From Candidatus Epulonipiscium viviparus (GTDB lineage: Bacteria > Bacillota > Clostridia > Lachnospirales > Cellulosilyticaceae), in contig NZ_CP117982.1 in NCBI RefSeq assembly GCF_030708075.1, forward strand, positions 1,102,028-1,166,027: a stretch of DNA of 64,000 bases. Direction: 5' to 3'. Position 1 is the stretch's first letter; every line of letters starts with the position of its first letter. Below the pieces are notes generated by a model. That model did not search any database. It was not told where the DNA came from and was given only the letters and a program-made list of their open reading frames with translations. The position numbers were made by a program, and so were the translations under genes. This document shows positions 9,158 to 17,697 of this stretch, piece after piece.

Positions 9158-10228
9158 ATGTTCGATCAAATTAAAGAATTAGTTGTAAAATTTGAAAATA
9201 TAAGCGCAAAAGTAAATGAACCTGCAGTAATTGCTGATCAAGTTACTTGGCGTGCACTCATGAAAGAAATTAGTACTCTTTCACCAATTGTAGAAAAATA
9301 TAAAGAATATAAAACAGTTTTAACTGCCATAGATGATTCTTTACTTATGCTAGAAGAGAAATTAGATGATGATATGCTAGCACTTGTCAAAGAAGAACTT
9401 TCCGATAATAAAAAACGAGTAGAACCCTTAGAAGAAGAGCTCAAAATTTTGTTATTGCCAACAGATCCAAACGATGAAAAAAATGTAATTGTTGAAATTC
9501 GTGGCGGAGCTGGTGGTGATGAAGCCGCACTATTTGCTGCAGATTTATATAGAATGTATCATCGCTTTGCAGAACGCTCTAAATGGAAAACCGAGCTTAT
9601 GGATATCAACGAAAATGGGATAGGTGGATTTAAAGAAGCAATCTTCATGTTAAAGGGAGACGGCGCTTATTCTAGACTTAAATATGAAAGTGGAGTTCAT
9701 CGAGTTCAAAGAGTTCCTGATACAGAGTCTAGCGGTAGAATCCACACCTCCACAGTTACTGTTGCTATTATGCCAGAAGCTGAGGATGTAGATGTCGAAG
9801 TCAATCCCAATGATGTCAAAGTTGATGTATTCCGCTCATCTGGAAATGGTGGACAAAGCGTTAATACAACAGACTCTGCTGTCAGGCTTACTCACTTACC
9901 TACTGGGATTGTAGTTTCGTGTCAAGACGAAAAATCTCAACTAAAAAATAAAGATAAGGCTATGAAGGTTCTTAGAGCCAAATTGTACGAACTAGAGCTT
10001 AACAAGCAAAAAGCATTGATTGCAGCAGAAAAAAAATCTCAGGTTGGCACTGGCGATAGAAGTGAGAGAATCAGAACTTATAATTTTCCTCAAGGACGCG
10101 TAACAGATCATAGAGTTGGTCTTACCGTTCATAAATTAGAGCAAGTACTAGACGGAGATTTAGAAGAAATTATTTCTACACTAACAACTTTTGATCAAAC
10201 AGAAAAATTAAAAAATAATGTTGGATAA
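9158..10228 (+). CDS. prfA: Peptide chain release factor 1
   Basis: Terminates translation at UAA and UAG. The 356 residues have the usual RF1 length. The catalytic GGQ is at 231-233 within [11 protein letters not shown], and the codon-reading PxT is PDT at 187-189 (PAT in Escherichia coli), inside the conserved HRVQRVP-TES block. The GRIHTS segment also fits RF1 and not RF2. No programmed frameshift is present, as expected for RF1. AAGGAG stands 9 bases before the ATG. PrmC, its modifying enzyme, is encoded upstream, separated by an SGNH hydrolase remnant. Confidence 0.97.
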   Translation: MFDQIKELVVKFENISAKVNEPAVIADQVTWRALMKEISTLSPIVEKYKEYKTVLTAIDDSLLMLEEKLDDDMLALVKEELSDNKKRVEPLEEELKILLLPTDPNDEKNVIVEIRGGAGGDEAALFAADLYRMYHRFAERSKWKTELMDINENGIGGFKEAIFMLKGDGAYSRLKYESGVHRVQRVPDTESSGRIHTSTVTVAIMPEAEDVDVEVNPNDVKVDVFRSSGNGGQSVNTTDSAVRLTHLPTGIVVSCQDEKSQLKNKDKAMKVLRAKLYELELNKQKALIAAEKKSQVGTGDRSERIRTYNFPQGRVTDHRVGLTVHKLEQVLDGDLEEIISTLTTFDQTEKLKNNVG

Positions 10229-10236
10229 ATATTCCA

Positions 10237-10273
10237 GGAGGCAATTGCTAAACTAAGCATTGCTTCTTTTTTT
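10237..10273 (+). terminator. Intrinsic terminator after prfA
   Basis: GAGGCAAT-TGCT / AGCA-TTGCTTC stem with one bulge, followed by eight Ts. Confidence 0.75.
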
Positions 10274-10361
10274 TACTATAAGTATGATTAAAAAATAAAA
10301 TTTTGTCTAATACTATATTATCTTCAAAATTATTAATTTCACTAATAGAATAGGAGTTATT

Positions 10362-11708
10362 ATGGTAAATTGGACAAAAAATACCAATTCAGCAATACTT
10401 AAATTTCACTCTGAACCAAGTCAAAAAATTATTTATTCATTCGAAAACAATAAACTATTAATTAGCTTGCTACTTGATGAAAAAAAAGATTTGACACCAA
10501 AAAAAATTAAGGAAACTGTTGCTAAAGGTGTTAAGCTACTCGATTCATTAAAGGTCAATAATATTGATATAGAGTTGAATGATACTCTAGCCGATAATTA
10601 TCTAGAAGTAATAACAGGTGCCGAACTTGGCGTTTATCGTTATAAGGGGTATCACCAAGTAGATAAAACCACAACAATAAATTTATCGTTAGTATCAGAT
10701 AATTTAAATCAACTCAAACTAGATACCGCAAAAACTGTAGTCCAAGGAATGGTCTTAACACGAAATTGGGCAAATACTCCTGGAAACCTTCTAACTCCAA
10801 AAATTTTTGCTGAAGAAATTAAATCTACACTAACCGATGTGGATTGCACAGTCGAAATTTTTGCTAAAGATAAAATAGCAGCATTAAAAATGAACCTAAT
10901 CAGTGCTATCGGCAATAGTAGTGCCAATTCTCCTAAATTTGTTGTTGCTAAATATGTTGGTAATCCATCATGTAATAAAACAATAGGTCTTGTGGGCAAA
11001 GGAATTACAGTTGATACAGGAGGTTATAATTTAAAAACTGCTGATGGGCTCAAATATACAAAAGATGATATGTCTGGTGCCGCTACTGTCGCGGGCGCAC
11101 TCTATTCAATTGCAAAAAATAAATTAAAAGTCAATGTTACTGCAATTATGCCATTATGCGAAAACCGTTTGTCTAATAGCTCTTTAATCCCTGGCGATGT
11201 AATCACCAGTATGAACGGAAAAACTGTAGAAATTTTAAATACCGATGCAGAAGGACGTTTAATTTTGGCAGATGCCCTCACTTATGCCGTACGCATTGAA
11301 AAGGTAACCGAAATTATCGATCTTGCCACTCTCACAGGAGCCATCGTTCGTACATTTGGTAGTGTTTATACCGGCGGATTTACGAATAATAATAAATTAT
11401 TTAAGGAAATCAACGATTCTGCTAGAGCAGTAGGTGAAAAAATTTGGAGATTACCTATTGATGATGAATACAGAGCTATGATTAAAAGCAAAGTTGCAGA
11501 TATTCAAAATATCGGTGCAGTCAATGCAGGCTCTATTACCGCGGCAGCATTCCTCGAAGAATTTGTTGAAAATACTCCATGGGTGCATTTAGATATTGCA
11601 GGAACCAATTTTTCCACTTCTAAAATTAGTGAATATGAATTGTTTGGCGCAACCGGAGCACTAGTTCCTACATTATATAAATATGCAGAATCCAAATCAC
11701 AGGCATAA
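10362..11708 (+). CDS. M17 family leucyl aminopeptidase
   Basis: A cytosolic zinc or manganese aminopeptidase that removes N-terminal residues from peptides. The 448 residues hold a short N-terminal domain and a catalytic C-terminal half. Metal ligands fit the family: Lys213 and Asp218 in GKGITVDTGG, Asp236 in KDDMSGAA, and Asp295 and Glu297 in the signature NTDAEGRL. M17 enzymes form hexamers. The N-terminal domain is short compared with PepA of Escherichia coli, as in many Firmicutes. AATAGGAG precedes the ATG by 7 bases. It is monocistronic, bounded upstream by the prfA terminator and facing the cold-shock gene downstream. Confidence 0.93.
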   Translation: MVNWTKNTNSAILKFHSEPSQKIIYSFENNKLLISLLLDEKKDLTPKKIKETVAKGVKLLDSLKVNNIDIELNDTLADNYLEVITGAELGVYRYKGYHQVDKTTTINLSLVSDNLNQLKLDTAKTVVQGMVLTRNWANTPGNLLTPKIFAEEIKSTLTDVDCTVEIFAKDKIAALKMNLISAIGNSSANSPKFVVAKYVGNPSCNKTIGLVGKGITVDTGGYNLKTADGLKYTKDDMSGAATVAGALYSIAKNKLKVNVTAIMPLCENRLSNSSLIPGDVITSMNGKTVEILNTDAEGRLILADALTYAVRIEKVTEIIDLATLTGAIVRTFGSVYTGGFTNNNKLFKEINDSARAVGEKIWRLPIDDEYRAMIKSKVADIQNIGAVNAGSITAAAFLEEFVENTPWVHLDIAGTNFSTSKISEYELFGATGALVPTLYKYAESKSQA

Positions 11709-11739
11709 AAAAAAGGGAGCCCGCATAAGCAGGTTCCCT
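11707..11739 (-). terminator. Intrinsic terminator of the cold-shock gene, shared with the aminopeptidase
   Basis: Stem AGGGAGCC / GGTTCCCT with one G-U pair. On the minus strand it is followed by eight Ts. Confidence 0.75.
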
Positions 11740-11744
11740 CAAAA

Positions 11745-11942
11745 TTATTTTCTAGTAACATTAGACGCTTGTGGTCCTCTGTTTCCTTCAGTTATTTCGA
11801 ACTCAACTTCTTGACCCTCTTCAAGAGTTTTAAATCCTTCAGATTGAATTGCTGTGAAATGAACAAAAACATCGTCTCCGTCTTCTCTCTCGATGAATCC
11901 AAATCCTTTTTCTGGGTTAAACCATTTTACTTTACCTGTCAT
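11745..11942 (-). CDS. Cold-shock domain protein
   Basis: A 65-residue single cold-shock domain that binds single-stranded RNA and DNA as a chaperone. RNP1 is KGFGFIE (residues 12-18) and RNP2 is VFVHFTAI, with the aromatic residues in place. AAAGGAGG precedes the ATG by 11 bases. The 5' leader is long, about 118 bases from the predicted promoter, as in known cspA-type genes whose leaders fold differently at low temperature. Paralogues are usual in this group; none is in this window. Confidence 0.95.
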   Translation of the reverse strand: MTGKVKWFNPEKGFGFIEREDGDDVFVHFTAIQSEGFKTLEEGQEVEFEITEGNRGPQASNVTRK

Positions 11943-12067
11943 TTAAACTAGGCCTCCTTTAATTTTACTGCTAAAACACTGCCCTTAAAACGTAACTCGG
12001 TCTAGAATTTTTAGTAAACAGGCCAATATTTCGTTCTTAATTCCAATATTTTAACTCCGTAAATAGA

Positions 12068-12096
12068 ATAATAACACATCTTGTAATAAAAATCAA
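12068..12096 (-). promoter_or_regulatory. SigA-type promoter with long leader for the cold-shock gene
   Basis: On the minus strand: TTGATT, 17-base spacer, TATTAT. Transcription would start near 12060, leaving a leader of about 118 bases before the ATG at 11942. Confidence 0.7.
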
Positions 12097-12110
12097 TATT
12101 TTTTTGTATT

Positions 12111-12602
12111 TTATTTTATTGCAACATCTATTCTCTTCATTTTGAATTCTTTAAACATCAAAATAGGTAAAATAAATAAGCTTTCGCAACATAAAACATA
12201 AAATATAATTCCTACCGTGAGAGATATGCTGTTTTCAATTATATTCATAGGAATAAATACTATCTGACTTAAGAATATAGCAACCACCACGCTTTGGAGG
12301 ACTAATCGACAAAGTTCAATTCCTATCTGGACGTTAATGCTCATTTCTTTTGTGTTAGATGGTATATAACCTATGACCTTAGTATATCTCGTGATATAAA
12401 AAAATATACCCATTTTTTTGGATTTTTTAAAATAATATGCCACGATCTTTTTTTTGCTTCTTTCTACTATACGATAAATACAAAAAACTACACCCACTAT
12501 ACTTACACCGATTATATGTTGTACTAGGGTCAATACAAATATTTGTGAAATAAAAAACATACATAGACACAACAGTGTTTCAACAATAAATAATCCTCTC
12601 AT
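12111..12602 (-). CDS. Multi-pass membrane protein, unknown
   Basis: I do not recognise this 163-residue protein. Four hydrophobic stretches are visible (about residues 3-22, 25-45, 98-120 and 127-148), with a basic loop rich in Lys between the second and third. It is therefore a small integral membrane protein with a positively charged cytoplasmic loop. AAGGAAGG stands 8 bases before the ATG. It lies between trmN6 upstream and the cold-shock gene downstream on the same strand, but the 69-base gap from trmN6 and the separate cold-shock promoter leave its operon membership open. Confidence 0.6.
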   Translation of the reverse strand: MRGLFIVETLLCLCMFFISQIFVLTLVQHIIGVSIVGVVFCIYRIVERSKKKIVAYYFKKSKKMGIFFYITRYTKVIGYIPSNTKEMSINVQIGIELCRLVLQSVVVAIFLSQIVFIPMNIIENSISLTVGIIFYVLCCESLFILPILMFKEFKMKRIDVAIK

Positions 12603-12671
12603 GACCCATTCCTTCCTTAATTTTTCACAGTTTTTTAAAATTATATCTTATATTTAATTAATGCTTCAAGG

Positions 12672-13418
12672 TTAGAGCATTTTTTTTTCGTAGATATCGT
12701 AAATTTCTTGTGTATATGTGTTATCTTCATTATATACAATTAAAGGTTTCTCTATACGAAGATCAAGCCCCCCTCCCTTGACAGCATGAATCAAAACCAT
12801 CGTAGGCGGTTTTGTTATTTTGGGATATATCATCCTAAGCTGCTTGGGCTCTATTTTATTTTGTCGCAATAAATTTAAAATATCAACCAGTCGATTTGCA
12901 CGATGTATTAGAAATAGTTGCCCTCTCTCTTTTAAAATAAAATTTGATGCCTTAATTATATCTTCTAAGTCGCAAGCAACTTCATGGCGTGCAATAGTTT
13001 TTGTCGCACTACTATTTTTTAGCCCCGTTGCCGCTTTCATATACGGTGGATTTGACACAATAATGTCAAAACTTCCTCGTTTAAAATCTTGCCCAAAATT
13101 TTTTATATCTAAACATTTTATCTCTATCTCATTTGATACCTGATTTAGCATCATAGTTCTAGAAGCCATTTCTACCATAGCTTCTTGGATATCTATTCCA
13201 ACAAATTTTCCTTTTTTGTGTATAGCATACAATATCAGCGGAATAATTCCTGTTCCAGTGCCAATATCTAGTATTTTAGAGTCAATTTTAATGCCACTCA
13301 CAAAATGCGCTAACAACACCGCATCTATTCCAAAGCAAAAAGCTTTTGGATTTTGAATCAATTTATATCCTTCTCGTTGTATATCATCTACTCTTTCATA
13401 ATCATTTATTTTTATCAT
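12672..13418 (-). CDS. tRNA1(Val) (adenine(37)-N6)-methyltransferase, TrmN6/YabB type
   Basis: A 248-residue class I SAM methyltransferase. It shows LDIGTGTGIIPL as the SAM motif and the N6-adenine signature NPPY in VSNPPYM. The start of the domain, FCFGIDAVLLAHF, is typical of the YfiC/TrmN6 family, which methylates A37 of tRNA-Val. The frame is open to 13523 through yaaT, but the ATG at 13418 begins the conserved ERVDDIQREGYKLIQ block and is chosen; AAGGAGA is 18 bases upstream, so the start is not firmly fixed. It overlaps yaaT by 17 bases. In Bacillus the same enzyme (YabB) follows holB-yaaT-yabA; here yabA is missing. Confidence 0.85.
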   Translation of the reverse strand: MIKINDYERVDDIQREGYKLIQNPKAFCFGIDAVLLAHFVSGIKIDSKILDIGTGTGIIPLILYAIHKKGKFVGIDIQEAMVEMASRTMMLNQVSNEIEIKCLDIKNFGQDFKRGSFDIIVSNPPYMKAATGLKNSSATKTIARHEVACDLEDIIKASNFILKERGQLFLIHRANRLVDILNLLRQNKIEPKQLRMIYPKITKPPTMVLIHAVKGGGLDLRIEKPLIVYNEDNTYTQEIYDIYEKKML

Positions 13419-14331
13419 AATTATTTTTTTTGTGCTTCTCCTTAGGCTTTTCCCAATCTTCAAATTTTTCATCATAATCATATGCTTTAATTTTATTGTT
13501 TTTACACTTAGAACATGGAGCACATTTTTTCTTTGCAGTTATATCACCAATCTTAAATGTAAAAATTTCTCTAATATCTTTATCTTTTTTTATAGAAACT
13601 TTTACTTGTTCACGAAGTATATTAACTGAAATTACCTCTCCTTCTCCTTCTGGAGTCTCAACTATATCTGATACCTCTGGTAGCTTTTTTCGAGATTCAT
13701 TATAACCCTCATTTTCATACTGCAAGCAGCACATCAATCTACCACATATTCCCGAAATTTTGATCGGATTAAGTGACAAATTTTGATCCTTTGCCATTTT
13801 GATAGATACCGTATGAAAATCAGTTAAAAATGTATTGCAGCATAAATTGCGACCGCAAATACCAATTCCACCACAACTTTTTGTCTCATCTCTAACACCA
13901 ATTTGTCTCAGTTCTATCCTGGTTTTAAAGATCGTTGCTAATTCCTTAACTAATTCTCTAAAATCAACTCTTTGTTCTGATGTAAAATAGAATAGTAATT
14001 TTTGGTTATCAAAAGTGTATTCAACATCAATAAGCTTCATATCCAAATGATAGTCAAAAATTTTTTGTTTGCATATCTTATATGCATTTGCTTCTTTAGA
14101 TTTATTTACTAAATAAACTGCCTCATCCACTTCTGTTGCTTTTCGTATTACTGGTTTCAGAGGAAGAGTATATTCTGATTCATCTATTTCTCTGTTAGAA
14201 TAATAGACAGTTCCATATTCTAAACCACGTGTAGTTTCTACAATAACCTTTTCACCCGCTTCATAAACAACATTCATCGGATCAAAATAATAAATTTTGC
14301 TAGTTTTTTTAAATTTTACCCCAATTACCAT
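13402..14331 (-). CDS. yaaT: PSP1-domain protein YaaT (RicT)
   Basis: In Bacillus, YaaT/RicT forms a complex with YlbF and YmcA that carries iron-sulfur clusters, promotes sporulation and controls RNase Y. This 309-residue copy contains the PSP1 C-terminal domain and the expected cysteines: CGGIGICGRNLCC and ICGRLMCC, plus an extra CAPCSKC near the C terminus. The Lys-rich tail is low complexity. AAAAGGAG lies in the end of holB just before the ATG; the two genes are separated by no bases, as in Bacillus. YlbF and YmcA partners are not in this window. Confidence 0.93.
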   Translation of the reverse strand: MVIGVKFKKTSKIYYFDPMNVVYEAGEKVIVETTRGLEYGTVYYSNREIDESEYTLPLKPVIRKATEVDEAVYLVNKSKEANAYKICKQKIFDYHLDMKLIDVEYTFDNQKLLFYFTSEQRVDFRELVKELATIFKTRIELRQIGVRDETKSCGGIGICGRNLCCNTFLTDFHTVSIKMAKDQNLSLNPIKISGICGRLMCCLQYENEGYNESRKKLPEVSDIVETPEGEGEVISVNILREQVKVSIKKDKDIREIFTFKIGDITAKKKCAPCSKCKNNKIKAYDYDEKFEDWEKPKEKHKKNNYDKNK

Positions 14332-15303
14332 CTAAATTTTCTCCTTTTTAAAAGATAATAATAAATTTTCTATCACTAATACAGCGCTTATGTTATTTTG
14401 AATATCATTAGATGCAACATCAATGTTCTTAATATTTTCACTAATCTCAGAGTATTGCATTATAGCTGCTAATCTTTTTATATCATTTATATAATCACTA
14501 AAATATAAGTCAGTTGCTTGTATTCTTTTATATAATAACATATCTCGAAAAAATAATTTCCAAAATTCCAAAATTTTCAAAACAAATTCTTTGTTTTCTC
14601 TCAAAACAGAAACTACTTTATACAGTGATAGAACATTACACGAACATATACTGAGTATATAGTCCATAGCCTCGGCTCTAAGATCTAAAAATTTTTCATC
14701 ATATATATTATCTTTTAATTTTCCAATACTCCCCTCAGCAAATTTCAAATGAATCAATTTATTATTAATCGAATATTTTTTACAATAATCCTTTAATTCA
14801 GTTTCAGATAGCCCACTAAAAGAAATGTGTATGCATCTAGATCTAATAGTTGGCAATAACATTTCTATATTCGTCGTAACTAAAAATATTAATGCATATG
14901 TTGGTGGTTCCTCTATAGTTTTTAGAATAGCATTTTGACCTACAGACCGCAAGGTTTCTGCTTCCGCAATAACAAATATTTTATACTTTCCCTTATAAGG
15001 TTTTATACTAACCTCTTTTAAGAGTTTTTCTTTGATGGTTTCAATTTTGGTAATCTTAGTATCTTTTTCTATTTGTATAAAATCTGGATGAACTTTAGCA
15101 TCCATCATCTTGCATGCACTACATTTACCACATGCTATCTCGTCAATAGCATCTTCACACAATAGAATCTTGGCTATCTCTGCAGCTAAAGATTTTTTGC
15201 CAACACCTTTATTACCTTCAAAAATATAACTATGAGAAATTTTATTTATCTTTATAACCTTCTTAAAATAATCCTTTATTTTCTGATGCCCAATAATATC
15301 CAT
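14332..15303 (-). CDS. holB: DNA polymerase III subunit delta prime
   Basis: Part of the clamp loader that places the sliding clamp on DNA. The 323 residues show the AAA+ fold with GNKGVGKKS (a P-loop), a zinc module CGKCSACK, the Walker-B region, and the SRC motif TIRSRC used to sense ATP in its neighbour. AGAAAGGA precedes the ATG. It is followed without gap by yaaT. A clear terminator lies between it and the upstream yaaR, so it may be expressed by read-through or from a promoter within yaaR. Confidence 0.92.
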   Translation of the reverse strand: MDIIGHQKIKDYFKKVIKINKISHSYIFEGNKGVGKKSLAAEIAKILLCEDAIDEIACGKCSACKMMDAKVHPDFIQIEKDTKITKIETIKEKLLKEVSIKPYKGKYKIFVIAEAETLRSVGQNAILKTIEEPPTYALIFLVTTNIEMLLPTIRSRCIHISFSGLSETELKDYCKKYSINNKLIHLKFAEGSIGKLKDNIYDEKFLDLRAEAMDYILSICSCNVLSLYKVVSVLRENKEFVLKILEFWKLFFRDMLLYKRIQATDLYFSDYINDIKRLAAIMQYSEISENIKNIDVASNDIQNNISAVLVIENLLLSFKKEKI

Positions 15304-15316
15304 TTGTTTCCTTTCT

Positions 15317-15347
15317 AAAAAAAAAACACGGTTAAAAGCCCGTGTCT
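15317..15347 (-). terminator. Intrinsic terminator between yaaR and holB
   Basis: Stem ACACGG / CCGTGT with a T-run of about ten on the minus strand, starting 3 bases after the yaaR stop. It sits inside a string of genes that is usually one operon, so it may act as an attenuator for holB-yaaT-trmN6. Confidence 0.75.
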
Positions 15348-15349
15348 TG

Positions 15350-15796
15350 TTATGTCAGCATATCTAGTAGTAGACCTTGTATTTCACCAATTCTTCCCAA
15401 AATTTCAATTTGATCTTTTTCACTTTTAATAAGTTCGGCAGCCAATTCATCAAGTTTTCCATTAACTGTACGAACGATTCCATATACTCTATGGCGTCCA
15501 CGTCTATCTAATATATTTTCTCTAGTAAATTTGTGACTTCGTACAGTAATTTCTGCCACAAAATCAGTGATCATCTGCCTATAAATCTTTATGTCTCTAA
15601 TATCCATATGCTTGCTAATTTTATCGCCTTGCTCAGATATTTTATTAATCATTTTAGTCAGCTGCTCTTGTAAATTTTCATCTTCAAGCTGACTTAAAAG
15701 TGTAAATTTAAATCCTTTATCTAATTTAGGTTCCTTAGTTTGTGGTAATTCTTTCAAAGTTGGCATCTGCAATTTATTTAATTGAATATTATCCAT
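15350..15796 (-). CDS. yaaR: YaaR family protein (DUF327)
   Basis: A 148-residue, mostly helical cytosolic protein. The family (DUF327) is defined by its constant place before holB in Firmicutes and by motifs such as RRGRHRVYGIVRTVN near the C-terminal third, seen here. The function is unknown. The ATG is preceded by AAGGGGGAG. It overlaps the decarboxylase gene by 8 bases, which implies coupled translation. In Bacillus, tmk and yaaQ lie between yaaO and yaaR; both are absent at this site. Confidence 0.88.
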   Translation of the reverse strand: MDNIQLNKLQMPTLKELPQTKEPKLDKGFKFTLLSQLEDENLQEQLTKMINKISEQGDKISKHMDIRDIKIYRQMITDFVAEITVRSHKFTRENILDRRGRHRVYGIVRTVNGKLDELAAELIKSEKDQIEILGRIGEIQGLLLDMLT

Positions 15797-17207
15797 GTGC
15801 TCCCCCTTTTTCTAATACCAATACATGCGGGACTGCATTTATAAATGAAACCCCTATGACGTTATCTAAATTTTGATTTATACTATTAATATGAATATCT
15901 GTAATCTTTTCACCCAAACACACAATCGGAATGCCTGGTGGAAATAAAATAATATTTAAACCTGCAATCCTGTCAGTAGCATCAAAAATAGCTACCTCTA
16001 TTTTAGCAGAACGCCTAAGCTCACCCAAAGAAATTTCAGCGACGTCGCTAGGTGCAATAGCAATATTTGTAACGCACTTATTAGTCAAGTCCGGTTCTAA
16101 AAGCTCACTGTCAATTATCATTAATGCAGCTAATAAAGCATCAAACTCTTTTTTAGTATCTGCAGGAGAGGTTATTAATATTACATGGGTTTCAAAAAAT
16201 GCTTCTATTACTATATTATATTTGGTGTCAAGGACATTCGCTAAGTTTTTTCCATTTATATAATTATTAGTTAAAATCACTATCTTAGCTGGATCTTGCA
16301 TATTAGGTGTTTCTAATAATCTCAATTTTTTTAGTTGCTTCAAATTTTTTCTAATCTGCAACAACTCAACTACATAGTTTTGTTTTATTGCATTCATATT
16401 TTTTTCTATATAAAATCTTATATAATCCATCAACCCCATTAAAAGATATGAAGGACTAGAGGTTTGTATCATTTTTAATGATTCTATTACATCCGCATAT
16501 TTTATTTTATTCGTGCATATATGCAGTAATGCACTCTGCGTTAAAGCTGGTAATGTTTTATGCATGCTATTTATTACTAAATCTGCTCCCGCGGTAATTG
16601 CGCTAGGAATAGACATTATATTTAAGTGAGCTCCATGCGCTTCATCTACAATAATAATTTGATCTTTCAACACAGCACGTATATTTACAAGATCAGAAAA
16701 TACTCCCTCATATGTAGGACTTGTAATAATCGCTCCTTTTATATCAGGATGTTTAACTAAAATTTTTTTGATATCTTCTGCTTTTATACTCCCAACAATT
16801 CCACAAGACAAAATTTCGGGTGAAATATATACCGGCACCGCATCTGCTAATATTAACGCATTTATCACACTATGATGAGAATTTTTGGCAACTATAAATT
16901 TATCTTTGGGTTTACATACGGCTAAAATTGATGCAAGAATTCCTGCTGTTGCTCCATTGGTCAAAAAAATACAATGTTGAGACTTGTAAAATTTTGCCAT
17001 ATCGGTCATAGCGTCTTTAATAACTCCTGTTGCATTATATAAATTATCTAATTCTGGTACTTCTGTTGCATCTAAAGACAACAAAGAGAGGTCTGCTAAA
17101 TCAAAACCTCTCCCAAATTTATGACCTGGCATATGATAAGGATATTTGGTGTTACTATATTTTAATAGTTTATCATAAAGTTGTGGTCTCATAATTTTAT
17201 AGTGCAA
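15789..17207 (-). CDS. Orn/Lys/Arg decarboxylase family protein (YaaO-like)
   Basis: A PLP-dependent, fold-type I decarboxylase of 472 residues. Visible landmarks are YPYHMPGHKFGRG at the N terminus, NSHHSVINA, the cofactor aspartate in DEAHGAH (Asp188) and the Schiff-base lysine in NSMHKTLPALTQ (Lys217). The family makes cadaverine, putrescine or agmatine; substrate cannot be told from these motifs. It is the short form without the N-terminal wing domain of the Escherichia coli enzymes. The start shown is TTG, with GGAGAGAAG 14 bases upstream; an ATG 15 bases later is the alternative. It overlaps both mazF and yaaR. Confidence 0.9.
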   Translation of the reverse strand: MHYKIMRPQLYDKLLKYSNTKYPYHMPGHKFGRGFDLADLSLLSLDATEVPELDNLYNATGVIKDAMTDMAKFYKSQHCIFLTNGATAGILASILAVCKPKDKFIVAKNSHHSVINALILADAVPVYISPEILSCGIVGSIKAEDIKKILVKHPDIKGAIITSPTYEGVFSDLVNIRAVLKDQIIIVDEAHGAHLNIMSIPSAITAGADLVINSMHKTLPALTQSALLHICTNKIKYADVIESLKMIQTSSPSYLLMGLMDYIRFYIEKNMNAIKQNYVVELLQIRKNLKQLKKLRLLETPNMQDPAKIVILTNNYINGKNLANVLDTKYNIVIEAFFETHVILITSPADTKKEFDALLAALMIIDSELLEPDLTNKCVTNIAIAPSDVAEISLGELRRSAKIEVAIFDATDRIAGLNIILFPPGIPIVCLGEKITDIHINSINQNLDNVIGVSFINAVPHVLVLEKGGAHG

Positions 17208-17565
17208 TACTTACGCAAAGCTTCTCTCCAATAGTTTTCATATCTTCTTGACCAACAAGACCAATTCTATGAGATAATCTACTTTTTGAAATTGTTTTAA
17301 TTTGTTCACAAAGGATTATAGAATCATATGTTAAAAATCCATAATTCGTTTTTGTGAGAGTGTGATGTGTAGGCATCGGCTTTTTACACTTAGAGGTAAG
17401 AGGTACACAAATCACCGTTGGTGAATAATGGTTACCTGTATTATTTTGAATAATTAACACAGGACGAATACCTGCCTGTTCACTTCCATCACCTATACCC
17501 AAGTCAGCTTCATAAATTTCGCCACGCTTTGGATATATGTATTTTACATCTTTAGTTTCAATCAT
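17197..17565 (-). CDS. MazF/PemK family mRNA endoribonuclease toxin
   Basis: A 122-residue toxin of the MazF/NdoA type. The markers RGEIYEADLG, GSEQAGIRPVLIIQN and CVPLTSK are in place, including the Arg and Thr used for RNA cleavage. MazF enzymes cut mRNA at short sequences and are normally held by a MazE antitoxin encoded just upstream. No antitoxin gene is seen here: the 130 bases upstream hold only a promoter, a T-run and a hairpin. The gene has AAGGAGGAG before its ATG and overlaps the decarboxylase gene by 11 bases, so it heads that operon. Confidence 0.93.
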   Translation of the reverse strand: MIETKDVKYIYPKRGEIYEADLGIGDGSEQAGIRPVLIIQNNTGNHYSPTVICVPLTSKCKKPMPTHHTLTKTNYGFLTYDSIILCEQIKTISKSRLSHRIGLVGQEDMKTIGEKLCVSIAL

Positions 17566-17598
17566 ATCTTTCTCCTCCTTTTATAAAATAAAAATTGT

Positions 17599-17626
17599 AT
17601 AATAATGCTAATTCTATTATTGCCAA
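17599..17626 (-). promoter_or_regulatory. Promoter of the mazF-decarboxylase-yaaR operon
   Basis: On the minus strand: TTGGCA, 16-base spacer, TATTAT, about 34 bases before the mazF start codon. Confidence 0.6.
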
Positions 17627-17656
17627 AAAATACAAGTTATAAACACAAAAAAATAA

Positions 17657-17695
17657 TTTTTTTTTTTTTTTTTGTGGGCAAGCCGATTCTTGCCC
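17657..17695. other. T17 tract next to a 7-bp hairpin
   Basis: Seventeen Ts in a row (plus strand, 17657-17673) are followed by a perfect GGGCAAG / CTTGCCC hairpin (17676-17695). On the minus strand the hairpin comes just after the cca stop but is followed by As, not Ts, so it is not a standard terminator for cca. On the plus strand the Ts come before the stem. It separates cca from mazF. Confidence 0.5.
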
Positions 17696-17697
17696 TA

